Assembly (NCBI GenBank): GCA_965226215.1
Contig: CBDDCH010000002.1
Location: 4,712,001 to 4,776,000 of the forward strand
Direction of reading: 5' to 3'
DNA: 64,000 bases
Origin: G963668345 sp965226215
Lineage (GTDB): Bacteria > Acidobacteriota > Terriglobia > Bryobacterales > UBA6623
How positions within the stretch are numbered: the stretch's first letter is position 1; each line of letters opens with the position of its first letter. Of this stretch, positions 28,493-37,208 are shown piece after piece. The position numbers were made by a program, and so were the translations under genes. A model generated the notes under the pieces. The model ran no database searches. It saw only the letters and a list, made by a program, of their open reading frames with translations, and was not told the DNA's origin.

Positions 28493-28951
28493 GAGTAGGC
28501 TTCGCGCGCCTTCATCACCGTGCGGTCCAATTGCGTTTCGAGCGAAGGGGGCTCGACCGGGTTCAACATCTCGGGTAAGCGCAGTCCCAACTCCGCCAGC
28601 CGCTCGGCGTCCGTGCGGTCGTCCTTCGACAGCGATGGCGTGATCAGCGCCAGGCGGTGCGTGTCGGCCAGCAGCGGTTCGTGCGTCCAGCCGCCCCAGC
28701 AAACGGTACACCCAGTTCGAGTGACAACCGGCTTCCCACACCACCCGCATCCCGGCCCACTCCCCGAAGTAGCGCTCGAAGGCCGCCAGCGAGGTGCGCA
28801 GCTTCTTGCGCTCGACTACGTTTCCGTCGAGATCGATCAGGCAGACGAAACTGTGCTTGTCCCCCAGATCCAACCCCGCCACGACGTTAATTCCCTGTTC
28901 GATCCGCTGCTTCTTCGACAAACTCTCTATCCTTTTGCTATCGTTCTTCAT
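28493..28951 (-). pseudogene. IS110-family transposase relic (N-terminal part)
   Basis: The first about 90 residues show the DEDD RuvC-like start of IS110 enzymes, VVAGLDLGDKHSFVCLIDL and VVWEAGCHSNWVYRLLG. The frame then shifts near 28690. The neighbouring frame continues ADTHRLALITPSLSKDDRTD and ELGLRLPEMLNPVEP before being cut by the repeat at 28492. The C-terminal serine domain is missing, so it cannot be active. IS110 enzymes are now known to use a bridge RNA from the element's ends; no such end can be defined here. Confidence 0.88.
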
Positions 28952-29032
28952 GGCTCGTCATCCATCCTTATCTTTTCCCTAGTAGGAAGATTTTGTGGTT
29001 GTCCCGCCCACAAAAGCGCGGGGCCAACCTGC

Positions 29033-29164
29033 GGGGGAAGTTTAGCTCACTTCCCCCCGGATGACGAGCCTCCTCATTTCATCTCTGTTCGGTTGTTGCC
29101 TGCTCTGTCGTGTGGTTCAGAGGCGAAGGTGGTTGGCCCAACGGTCTGGCGTCAACGTTTTCCT
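29033..29164 (-). repeat. Right arm of ~130-base inverted repeat (hairpin repeat copy 3)
   Basis: Complement of the left arm at 28362-28492. Both arms point their hairpins toward the IS110 relic between them. The rest of 29165-29355 contains further GC-rich degenerate repeats and no gene. Confidence 0.7.
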
Positions 29165-29355
29165 GCGCCCCCGCGGGGCTTGTGAGGTTGTCACTCTTCT
29201 GATCCAGGGCTGATCGCCCTGGGCTACTGTCCGATGCCCCTTCGGGGCTGATTTGCGCTAGAATCCTGCCTCGGAACTCCCAAAATCGAGCCGCAGGCGT
29301 TGGCCCGCGGGCCCGCAAACCAACCTACGAAACAAGCCCGGTAGGAAGCGAAGCC

Positions 29356-29997
29356 TCAGATCCCGTAGGCGACCCCGAATTGACTGGCAACGTAGTCTCG
29401 CATGGCCGCTGCATAGAGCTCGTTGCTGCGGCGGCGGATGAGGCTTTCCTCGCGCTTCGGGTAGGCGAGGTGCTCCAGTTCGTGGAGAAAGACTGTCAGA
29501 AGTGCAGTGTGGAACCGGCGGTATTCCAGCTCCGCCAGGGAAGCTTCGTCACGTTCGTATTCATCCGCTGAAACGGCCAAACCGGAGAGCGGCAGTGGCT
29601 CCCAAGAGCGAATTGCCTCCACAGCTAGGTCCATTTCGCCGACCCGGCGTCCTGTGTCGGACATGAGGCGGCGCGCCAAACGGCTTTCCGTGCCCGGCAG
29701 GTGGCGGTGTCCGAGGCAGGTGCAGGCATTGCGGGGCCGCAACTCGGCCACGACCAGCGTCGGCACTTTTTCCAATACATCGCGGTAGCTGTCGCGTAAC
29801 CGGCGCGTCAGAGAAGGGTAGGTGCTACACAGCGCCGACTGGAGTGAGGTCGCAAATCCCAGGCGACCACGAGGATAGCTGGCAACCACCAGAGGCAACT
29901 CGTCTCCGGCACGTATCAGCATTTGGTCGCGACCTCGGATTCGGTCGATCACCTCGGCAAGCAGTCCCCGCGAATGGATGCGCAGCGGCCTTTTCAT
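29356..29997 (-). CDS. Conserved protein with HELEH zinc-metallopeptidase motif
   Basis: A 213-residue protein of unknown function. The start is the ATG at 29997 (MKRPLRIHSRGLLAEVIDR), with GAGGG just upstream. The longer frame has only repeat-derived sequence before it. Near the C-terminus is TVFLHELEHLAYPKREESLI, an HExxH zinc motif followed by a glutamate 9-10 residues on. The middle has CTCLGHRH. No signal peptide is visible, so it is probably cytoplasmic. It could be a minimal metalloprotease; the substrate is unknown. Confidence 0.6.
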   Translation of the reverse strand: MKRPLRIHSRGLLAEVIDRIRGRDQMLIRAGDELPLVVASYPRGRLGFATSLQSALCSTYPSLTRRLRDSYRDVLEKVPTLVVAELRPRNACTCLGHRHLPGTESRLARRLMSDTGRRVGEMDLAVEAIRSWEPLPLSGLAVSADEYERDEASLAELEYRRFHTALLTVFLHELEHLAYPKREESLIRRRSNELYAAAMRDYVASQFGVAYGI

Positions 29998-30022
29998 CGA
30001 TCCCTCATTTTCATCATAGCGC

Positions 30023-30112
30023 GTGAAAAAAACGGGGTCAGTCGCGTCAGCAGGTTGAGCCCGCGTACGCGAATCTGAGGCTGAGGTGATTTTTTCACAG
30101 CTTTCAGCCCCC
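30023..30112. repeat. Inverted-repeat element related to 8553-8670
   Basis: GTGAAAAAA (30023-30031) and TTTTTTCAC (30090-30098) form the arms. The right arm continues CAGCTTTCAGCCCCC, as in the element at the apbE start. It lies between the divergent HELEH and rhomboid genes and may contain or displace their promoters. Confidence 0.55.
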
Positions 30113-30197
30113 GTTTTTATCGGCTTTCCGGCGTGCGGTTTGACGCCCCTGAAACGATTCCCTATGCTGCTAGTAGAGGCGTTTCGCTCTCCCCCTA

Positions 30198-30965
30198 ATG
30201 GCCTATTACACACGGCGCGGCCCAATCGCATTCGGACCTGGGGGCAGAGTCCCTCCGGCCATCAAGTGGCTGCTGATATCCAATTCGGTGATCTTTGTCC
30301 TCTACTTTCTCGCCATGCAGCTAGAGATCATCTCGCTCGTATGGCTGTTCCGCGCCCTGAGTTTGACACCGGATTGGGTCGTGAAGGGCGCGATCCTCTG
30401 GCAGCCGGTTACTTACCTGTTTTTGCACAGCCCCCACGGCTTTGGTCATATCTTGTTCAATATGCTCATGTTGTGGATGTTCGGCTCCGATCTGGAGCGG
30501 GATTGGGGGACCAGACGCTTCGTAAACTTCTACCTCTTCTGCGGCATCGGGGCGGGTCTGTGTGATGTCGCGGCCCGATTCCTGTGGGCTCCCTCCCAGC
30601 TACACATCCCCACGATCGGAGCATCCGGCGCCATCTATGGTGTCCTGTTGGCGTATGGTCTGCTGTACCCGAACCGTACTATTCTCTTCTGGTTTCTCTT
30701 CCCGATCCCGGCGCGTATTTTCGTGCTGATTCTTGGGGGCATCGCCTTCCTGTCAACCTTTGGGGCCAGCGGCAGCAGGATCAGTCATATGGCACATCTA
30801 GGAGGCATGGCCTTCGGGTACTTTTATCTCCGCTACCAGCCGGGTTTTCTCAACATCGATTGGGTGGACAGCTATCGACGGTGGCAGCGGCGGCGGGCCC
30901 AGCGCAGATTCGAAGTCTACATGCGGAAGAAAGATCGGCCAGGCCCGGGCCCCTGGGTCAACTAA
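30198..30965 (+). CDS. Rhomboid-family intramembrane serine protease
   Basis: A 255-residue membrane protein with about six helices. It shows the catalytic serine in GASGAIYG (Ser about 143), the partner histidine in SHMAHLGGMAFGY (His about 200), the HILFNMLMLWMFG segment of helix 2 and a WQPVTYLFLH entry motif. It cleaves single-pass substrates within the membrane; the substrate here is unknown. The last 35 residues form a basic cytoplasmic tail. Confidence 0.92.
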   Translation: MAYYTRRGPIAFGPGGRVPPAIKWLLISNSVIFVLYFLAMQLEIISLVWLFRALSLTPDWVVKGAILWQPVTYLFLHSPHGFGHILFNMLMLWMFGSDLERDWGTRRFVNFYLFCGIGAGLCDVAARFLWAPSQLHIPTIGASGAIYGVLLAYGLLYPNRTILFWFLFPIPARIFVLILGGIAFLSTFGASGSRISHMAHLGGMAFGYFYLRYQPGFLNIDWVDSYRRWQRRRAQRRFEVYMRKKDRPGPGPWVN

Positions 30966-31129
30966 GCAGTCCGTTTCATAAGTTCGGTCACGTATATTTA
31001 GAAGGGAACTTCGGGCACGGCATGCCGTGCCCCTACATTTCCAGGCGCCCCACAGATCGGTAGGGGCACAGCATGCTGTGCCCGCCTGCACTCGCCCGAA
31101 ACGTGAGTGTATTTATGAAACCGACCACT
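30966..31129. repeat. MITE-like element with two perfect palindromes
   Basis: Outer arms CCGTTTCATAA and TTATGAAACCG are inverted. Inside are GGGCACGGCATGCCGTGCCC (31013-31032) and GGGCACAGCATGCTGTGCCC (31064-31083), each a perfect 20-base palindrome, in flipped surroundings (CCCCTAC versus GTAGGGG). It follows the rhomboid gene directly. Confidence 0.7.
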
Positions 31130-31216
31130 AAGCGACAGGCGTCTTCCCACGTCAAGGACTTTCGAAGCCTTGACTCCCCCTGACGTTGCTCCTACAATAA
31201 AGCCGCAGGAGACAAT

Positions 31217-31453
31217 ATGCCGCTATTCGATCTGCAAGCTCCCATTGGGCTGTTTCTGCCATCACTGGGCGTGCCCGAGCTGTTGGTCGTGCTCGGTATT
31301 GCCGTGCTACTGTTTGGTGGCCGCAAGATCCCCGAGATCGGCAAGGGGCTCGGGGAAGGTATTCGCCAGTTCAAAGCGTCTCTAAAAGGCGACGACAAGG
31401 CGGAAAAAGGCGAGGCCGAACAAAAGGACAGCCAGCCTCAGCAGTCCTCGTAG
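31217..31453 (+). CDS. tatA: Sec-independent translocase subunit TatA/TatE
   Basis: The 78-residue protein has one N-terminal helix (LGVPELLVVLGIAVLLFGG, residues 17-35), the hinge FGGRKIPEIGKGLGEGI, an amphipathic helix, and an acidic/Gln-rich tail. TatA forms the pore for folded proteins. A 15-residue extension precedes the usual start, but the AGGAGA site upstream of 31217 supports the ATG used. tatB and tatC are not adjacent. Confidence 0.92.
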   Translation: MPLFDLQAPIGLFLPSLGVPELLVVLGIAVLLFGGRKIPEIGKGLGEGIRQFKASLKGDDKAEKGEAEQKDSQPQQSS

Positions 31454-31615
31454 CCTGAGGCTTTACCTCTCTCCTAGGTCTTCTGTATCCTCAAGCGAAC
31501 CTACCCTTGGGGCTCTTGTGTGAAGGGCCCAATACGTGTGCTTGGGCTCCTTGCGTGAAGGAACCAAGCGGTTCTTCGCCCCCGGGAGGGGGGGGCTCGT
31601 TGAAATAAGAGGCGT

Positions 31616-31641
31616 CCCATCCGACAGCCAAGCCGGATGGG
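31616..31641 (-). terminator. Hairpin downstream of the HU gene
   Basis: CCCATCCG (31616-31623) and CGGATGGG (31634-31641) form an 8-bp stem with a 10-base loop. On the minus strand it lies 28 bases after the HU stop. The T-tract is weak, so termination is only likely. Confidence 0.45.
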
Positions 31642-31669
31642 CAGAACCTCAATTCATCCAAGGTGAGGG

Positions 31670-31990
31670 TTATCTCTTCTTCTTGGGTGGAACAATCGCG
31701 TCCTTGGCTGCTTTGGCGACGCGGAATTTGACGACCTTCTTGGCTGGAATCTTGATCTGCTCGCCGGTCGCCGGATTACGGCCAATTCTAGCCTTCCGGT
31801 CGGATCTGACTAGCCGACCGATGCCCGGAACTATGAACACACCGCTCTTTTTGGTCTGCTTGACGGCCATGTCCGCTAGGTTCTCGAGAAATCCTTTAGC
31901 GACTTTCTTGCTGACGTCAGACTTCTCGGCGAGAGCAGCCACGATCTGTGACTGCGTCATCTTAGTTGCTGCTGCTGCTTTCTTTGCCAT
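31670..31990 (-). CDS. HU-family DNA-binding protein
   Basis: The 106-residue protein has a Lys/Ala-rich N-terminus then the HU fold: MTQSQIVAALAEKSDVSKKV, a dimer core, and the DNA-gripping arm ARIGRNPATGEQIKIPAKKV. HU bends DNA and organises the nucleoid. The start at 31990 follows AGGAGAATC; the longer frame has no such site. Confidence 0.94.
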   Translation of the reverse strand: MAKKAAAATKMTQSQIVAALAEKSDVSKKVAKGFLENLADMAVKQTKKSGVFIVPGIGRLVRSDRKARIGRNPATGEQIKIPAKKVVKFRVAKAAKDAIVPPKKKR

Positions 31991-32283
31991 GATTCTCCTT
32001 TTCCTGATGCCCAACAACCGTGTGGTCGAGGCAAGTTGGGAAGTTGCGCGAGAACTTGTGTTCAATGATAGGAAACTTTAGATCCATTGTAAAGAAAACA
32101 CCTGCTCAAAGCCCCATTTTTATTGGGTTTGAAGACATTGCGGCTTCAAAGTGCATCTTATTGGCTCCTCGGGGCGGGCAGTTCGTTCGATACCGAACCT
32201 GATCGTACTCGATGAACCTCGCTTGAAACGGCCACCGAGGAAGCTCCGCTCGACCGCCGTATAATTAGGAAAGCTTGATCGGC

Positions 32284-33648
32284 ATGACGACACCTTCTCC
32301 CATACACGTCATCGGTGGAGGGTTGGCAGGGTCGGAGGCTGCCTACCAGATCGCGCGCCTCGGCAGGCCCGTCAGACTCTGCGAGATGCGGCCCGAAGCC
32401 GCCACGGCCGCTCACCAGACCGCGGACCTGGCCGAGCTGGTTTGCAGCAATTCGCTGAAAAGCGAGCTGTCGAACGCGGCTCCCTGGCTCCTGAAACAAG
32501 AATTGCGGCTTATGGGATCGCTTTCGATGGCGGCGGCAGCCGGCGCCCGTGTACCCGGAGGGAACGCGTTAACGGTCGACCGTCGGATTTTCTCCCGACG
32601 GGTTACCGAGGCTGTCGAGAGAGAATCGTTGATCGAAATATGTCGCGAGGAGATCCGCCAACTGCCCCTCGACGAGATCGTCATCGTCGCCACGGGTCCG
32701 CTGACGAGCGATGCGCTGGCGAATTCGATCGTGGCTGTCACGGGCAGCGAGCGTTTGTTTTTCTACGATTCGATCAGCCCGATCGTCGACGCCGAGACGA
32801 TCGACATGGACATTGTGTTTCGGGGTTCGCGCTACGACAGGTCGATCGACGGCACCGACGACTACCTCAACTGCCCGTTTTCAAAACCTGAGTATCTGCG
32901 CTTCCACCAAGCGCTGTTGGAGGCGCAGCAGCACCAAGGCCACGATTTCGACAAGCCGAACTATTTTGAAGGTTGCCTGCCCCTTGAAGAGCTGGCGTGC
33001 CGTGGAACCGACACGCTTCGTTTCGGACCGATGAAACCGGTGGGACTGCGCGATCCCCGAACGGGTCGGATGCCCTACGCGGTGGTACAACTTCGTCAGG
33101 AAGACCTGCGGGCCGGCTCCTACAACCTCGTTGGCTTTCAGAATCATCTCAAGTACCCAGAGCAAAAGCGCATTCTGCGGATGATCCCGGGCTTGGAACA
33201 AGCTGAGCTCTTGCGCTACGGGCAAATCCATCGAAACACCTACATCAACGCGCCGGCGCTGTTGTCATCCACGCTGAGCCTTCGTGAACACCCCAACGTC
33301 TTCTTCGCCGGCCAGATCTCCGGCGTCGAAGGTTACGTCGAGGCAATGGCCACCGGATTGATGGCGGGCTGGAACGCGGCTCGACTTGCCGACGGGGTCG
33401 AGCCCGTCGCTTGGCCTCGCGAAACGGCTCACGGTTCGCTTGGAGGCTACGTCTCGGGCGCGAACCCAGCCAATTACCAGCCGGCCAACATCACCTTCGA
33501 TCTGCTGCCCCCGTTGCCACCCGAAGAGCATCAAGCGTTGCGGCGAGATCGCAAAGCTCGACGCGCACGGCAGTGTGAGAGAGCGCTGGCCGCCCTGGAA
33601 GTATTCTTGGAGCAATATGCTCCGGTCGAACACTACGTTGGCCGCTGA
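32284..33648 (+). CDS. trmFO: Methylenetetrahydrofolate-tRNA-(uracil-5-)-methyltransferase TrmFO
   Basis: This folate/FAD-dependent enzyme makes m5U54 in the T-loop of tRNA. The frame gives 454 residues with the FAD motif VIGGGLAGSEAAYQIAR, CEMRP, ELVCSNSLKSE (conserved Cys) and YFEGCLPLEELACRG (second conserved Cys). The end includes GQISGVEGYVEAMATGL. The ATG at 32284 has AGGAAAG ten bases upstream, and a TATAAT lies at 32260-32265. It overlaps the xerC/D start by 32 bases, so the two genes are co-expressed. Confidence 0.95.
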   Translation: MTTPSPIHVIGGGLAGSEAAYQIARLGRPVRLCEMRPEAATAAHQTADLAELVCSNSLKSELSNAAPWLLKQELRLMGSLSMAAAAGARVPGGNALTVDRRIFSRRVTEAVERESLIEICREEIRQLPLDEIVIVATGPLTSDALANSIVAVTGSERLFFYDSISPIVDAETIDMDIVFRGSRYDRSIDGTDDYLNCPFSKPEYLRFHQALLEAQQHQGHDFDKPNYFEGCLPLEELACRGTDTLRFGPMKPVGLRDPRTGRMPYAVVQLRQEDLRAGSYNLVGFQNHLKYPEQKRILRMIPGLEQAELLRYGQIHRNTYINAPALLSSTLSLREHPNVFFAGQISGVEGYVEAMATGLMAGWNAARLADGVEPVAWPRETAHGSLGGYVSGANPANYQPANITFDLLPPLPPEEHQALRRDRKARRARQCERALAALEVFLEQYAPVEHYVGR

Positions 33649-34531
33649 GGTCGGCCGCTTCCTCGAGTCGCTGGCTCGGGCGAACCTTTCGCTTCATACC
33701 CGCCGCAGCTACGCGTCGGACCTCAAGCAATTCGCCGAGTACTTCTCGCTGTCGGGAAGGGCAGCCCCCGCTCCTTCGGAATTCGATGCGCTGAAGATCC
33801 GCGAATTCATGGCTGCATGCTACCGGCGCGGCAATAGCAACCGCTCGGTGGCTCGGAAGCTCTCCGCGCTGCGCTCTTTTTTCGACTTCCTGGTCCGGGA
33901 AGGGGTGATCCCGCACAGTCCCGCAAAGCTGGTTGCGACGCCCAAGACTCCGAAGACCCTGCCGGCGGTGATGACCGCGGAAGAGACGAATGCCCTCATT
34001 GACGGCCTCCCGCGGCAAGAGGGTAATGACAAGGATGCTGCGCGGCTGGCTAGGGACCGGCTGATCTTCGAGCTGCTTTACGGCAGCGGACTCCGAGTGG
34101 GAGAGCTGGTGGGGCTCAATCTAGACGATCTTGACCGGGGCGAAAGGTGGATTCGTGTGCGCGGGAAAGGCCGCAAAGAACGTCTTGTCCCCTTCGGCCG
34201 CACGGCGGGCGAAGCGCTTGATCGTTATCTCCAAGCCCGGTCGGCGACGGATCAAAGGGCGCTGTTGCTCAACTCGCGAAGAGGGCGTCTGACGGCTCGA
34301 AGCGTTGAGCGGATCGTCAAGCGCTACGCCCTTGCGTTGATGGGAGATCCCAGCCTCCACCCGCACTCCCTGCGGCACGCCTTCGCCACGCACCTGCTCA
34401 GCGATGGCGCCGACCTGCGGGCCATTCAAGAATTGCTCGGCCACGCCAGCCTCTCGACCACCCAGAAATACACCCAGCTCTCGCTCGAGGAGCTGATGAA
34501 GATCTACGATCGCAGCCACCCGAAGGCGTGA
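33617..34531 (+). CDS. Tyrosine recombinase XerC/XerD
   Basis: A 304-residue recombinase with a SAM-like N-domain (about 8-100) and the catalytic set Arg160 (GSGLRVGEL), Lys184 (GKGRKERLVPFG), His250/Arg253 (HPHSLRHAFATH), His276 (LLGHASLSTTQKY) and Tyr285. Size and motif spacing match XerC/D, which resolve chromosome dimers at dif. trmFO-xerC is a known arrangement, favouring XerC. The start at 33617 is taken for its GGAG site and family length. Confidence 0.93.
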   Translation: MLRSNTTLAAEVGRFLESLARANLSLHTRRSYASDLKQFAEYFSLSGRAAPAPSEFDALKIREFMAACYRRGNSNRSVARKLSALRSFFDFLVREGVIPHSPAKLVATPKTPKTLPAVMTAEETNALIDGLPRQEGNDKDAARLARDRLIFELLYGSGLRVGELVGLNLDDLDRGERWIRVRGKGRKERLVPFGRTAGEALDRYLQARSATDQRALLLNSRRGRLTARSVERIVKRYALALMGDPSLHPHSLRHAFATHLLSDGADLRAIQELLGHASLSTTQKYTQLSLEELMKIYDRSHPKA

Positions 34532-34636
34532 AACTTCGAAGACCCACATAAGCTGCACAGGCATTCTTGCCTGTCCAGCTCCGCGCGCGGATGAGTTTGG
34601 GCCGGCAGGAATGCCTATCCCACCTCGCTCCGGAGC

Positions 34637-35788
34637 CTATGTCGCCAGCGCCGCCACTTGCCGCTCGCTCCGAGCGTATTGCTCCAGCGCCTCGGCGATC
34701 CGCTGACAGGCGTGGCCGTCACCGAAGGGGTTATGCCGCTTTGACATCTCGTCGTAGTGCGCCGGGTCGTCCAGAAGACGGCTGGCCTGCTCGACAATTC
34801 GCGCCCGATCGGCTCCGACCACCAGGGCCGTGACCGCCTCAACAGCCTCGGGGCGTTCGGTGATCTCTCGCATCACCAACACGGGCTTTCCCAAGGATGG
34901 TGCTTCTTCTTGGATCCCGCCCGAATCAGTCAGAACGAAGTGACAGCGCATAAGAATGTCAATCAGCGGGATGTAGTCGATAGGATCGAGCAACTCAATG
35001 CCCGGAACTTCCGCCAGCCTTCGGTGCACCGCCTCCTGAACGTTGGGATTGCGGTGCACCGGGTATACGATCTGCACGTCTGGTCGGCGGGCGAGATCCA
35101 CCAATGCCTCACAGATTTGGTCAAAGCCTTCTCCGAAGCTCTCCCGGCGGTGGGCGGTCACCAGAATCAGCTTTCGTGCAGGGTCGAGGAAAGGCCACGA
35201 AGGTCGCGGGAGGTGTCCGGACTCGAGCGCCTTCCGCATCGAAAGCAGAGCGTCGATTACCGTATTCCCCGTGACGAAGATGGATTGCTCGTCGACCGCC
35301 TCCCGTCGCAGGTTCTCCGCCGCCAGCTGTGTCGGGGCGAAATGGAGGCGGCTCAGGCGGCTGGTCAGCGTCCGGTTCATCTCTTCTGGGAACGGACTGT
35401 GAGTGTTGCCTGTCCGCAGACCGGCTTCGACGTGGCCAACAGGCACCTTGGTATAGAAAGCAGCCAACGCCGCCGCAAACGTTGTCGTCGTATCTCCCTG
35501 TACGAGAACCATGTCCGGCTGCTCTTCAAGAAGAATCTGCTCTAAACCTCGCAAGGCTGCTGTTGTAACGTCAAACAACGACTGTTCCGGCTTCATGAGG
35601 TTCAGATCCCGGTCTGGAGTGACCCCGAAGGCCTCGAGCACTTGGTCCAGCAGGGAGCGGTGCTGCGCCGTTACACAAGTGCGGACTGCGAACGATGCGG
35701 GAAGCTTTTGAAGGTGCTGGATGAGGACGCAGAGCTTGATCGCCTCGGGACGGGTGCCGAACACGACGAGCACGCGGAGAGGCGACAT
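34637..35788 (-). CDS. wecB: UDP-N-acetylglucosamine 2-epimerase (non-hydrolysing)
   Basis: WecB interconverts UDP-GlcNAc and UDP-ManNAc for surface polysaccharide synthesis. The 383-residue GT-B fold protein shows VVFGTRPEAIK at its start, LVQGDTTTTFAAALAAF, GHVEAGLRTGNTHSPFPEE and the UDP site SGGIQEEAPSLGKPVLVMR. It lies one base after the SirB1-type gene and is probably translationally coupled to it. No other polysaccharide gene is nearby. Confidence 0.94.
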   Translation of the reverse strand: MSPLRVLVVFGTRPEAIKLCVLIQHLQKLPASFAVRTCVTAQHRSLLDQVLEAFGVTPDRDLNLMKPEQSLFDVTTAALRGLEQILLEEQPDMVLVQGDTTTTFAAALAAFYTKVPVGHVEAGLRTGNTHSPFPEEMNRTLTSRLSRLHFAPTQLAAENLRREAVDEQSIFVTGNTVIDALLSMRKALESGHLPRPSWPFLDPARKLILVTAHRRESFGEGFDQICEALVDLARRPDVQIVYPVHRNPNVQEAVHRRLAEVPGIELLDPIDYIPLIDILMRCHFVLTDSGGIQEEAPSLGKPVLVMREITERPEAVEAVTALVVGADRARIVEQASRLLDDPAHYDEMSKRHNPFGDGHACQRIAEALEQYARSERQVAALAT

Positions 35789-35789
35789 A

Positions 35790-36623
35790 TTAGTTCATCA
35801 TAGCCAAGATCTTCGCGATCTCCTCGATGTTCTGTTTGACCTCGGCGGCGTCCTCGGCCCGCGGTCGTAAAGAGAGATAGGTCTCGAAATCCTTCCGGGC
35901 TTGGCCGTAGCGGCGGAGCTGGAAATTGAGCTTTCCGCGCAGCTTGACCTCTTCCGCCGAAGCTGGGGAGAGCGCGAGTACTGCCTCCTGCGTGAGGAGA
36001 GCTTTGCGGTGCCGGCCGGTTTTGAAGTAGATGCCCTTCAGATTGTTCAGCATGCGGAGGATAATGTAGCGCTCGTCGACGGCCGCGAAATCAGTGTCGG
36101 TGAGCTCGGTGGCGGTCCCTAAGACCGACGCCACCAGATGACGGCAGCCCTTACCCTCCAATAGTTGCCCCTGATGAAAAGGGTCGATATAGAAGATGTC
36201 GTCGCCGTCGTCGTACTTGACGATGAAGTGTCCCGGGAGGCCGACCCCGAAGACCGGAAGCTCCAGGCGGCGGGCGATTTCCAGGTAGACGACGCACAAG
36301 GTAATGGGTATCCCCGTCCGCCGGTCGATCACGTCGTTGAGGAAGCTGTTGCGTGGATCGTAGTAATCCGCCTCGTTGCCGTGAAAACCTTGCTCCTCGA
36401 AGAGGCAGCGGTTGATGGCGCTGATGGTGGAGGGCGGGCTGGCGTGGTGCGACAGGCGAGAGCGGATCGAACGAGCAAAGGCAGCGAGTTTCTTTCGATA
36501 CGGATCAGGGTCCAAGTCCGGATATTCGAGCTGTGCCAACACAAGGGCTGCGCGTCCCAGATCGACTTCGGACCGCGGTTTTCCCAAAAGCTGACTCAGC
36601 TGCTCTGCCGGCGTCCCAGACAT
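35790..36623 (-). CDS. SirB1-type transglutaminase-like protein with TPR
   Basis: The 277-residue protein contains a SirB1 N-domain (about 40-190): INRCLFEEQGFHGN, YDPRNSFLNDVIDRRTGIPI, FGVGLPGHFIVKY. Its transglutaminase-like core lacks the usual cysteine nucleophile at the DRRTGIPI position. The C-terminal part (200-277) has two TPR units (LKGIYFKTGRHRKALL and FQLRRYGQARKDFETYLSL). The molecular function of the family is not known. The ATG at 36623 is chosen because the region upstream is not conserved-looking. Confidence 0.82.
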   Translation of the reverse strand: MSGTPAEQLSQLLGKPRSEVDLGRAALVLAQLEYPDLDPDPYRKKLAAFARSIRSRLSHHASPPSTISAINRCLFEEQGFHGNEADYYDPRNSFLNDVIDRRTGIPITLCVVYLEIARRLELPVFGVGLPGHFIVKYDDGDDIFYIDPFHQGQLLEGKGCRHLVASVLGTATELTDTDFAAVDERYIILRMLNNLKGIYFKTGRHRKALLTQEAVLALSPASAEEVKLRGKLNFQLRRYGQARKDFETYLSLRPRAEDAAEVKQNIEEIAKILAMMN

Positions 36624-37208
36624 AGAAGCTCTACCAGGATAGCGTGAGTGGCGCATTGTCAAGTGAATGACCCCGCGGCGGCGTTGCTCTGAAGGGCGCC
36701 TGGGTTTCGTCCTTTCAGCACGCACACAATCCCGTTGGATAGCTACCGAGAAATAACTTCGCATCCAGCAATGTAGCCATCAGAGCCTCCGCACGCAGTC
36801 GGTGAACGGGCCAAAACCGAGTCTGATCAGGGGCCTACCGGGATCCCGACCGGATAGGTGGTGACAAGGCTTGTTCTCGCTATCTATTCTTCTGGACCGA
36901 GGGAATGGGGTACCTTTCGGGGTTGGACTCCTAGTGCTGGATGAAACGTGCCTTCCGACCGTAACTGGGTTGTAGGTCTAGACGAACTCTCACGTTTGCC
37001 CCGGGGGCGCCGTCAGACGGGAGTCAGGAATGAGTTGCTCGGTCGTGGTGCTATTGGTCCGAATGACTCGGCAGGATACGATTGCTGCAATCTGAAGTTC
37101 AACTCGGCGATCCGGATTCCAGGTTCCGCAACGTTGGAGCCCACTCGTGGCACCGGCCATGTTTGCCGCGCCGAACATTCGTTGGCTCCGGTATACTGAG
37201 GGCTAGCG
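36624..37208. other. Intergenic region before the metal-efflux operon
   Basis: 585 bases without a recognisable gene. It should hold the promoters of the divergent SirB1-type gene and the metal-efflux operon. No CueR/CusR-like palindrome or clear -10 box is apparent. Confidence 0.5.
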
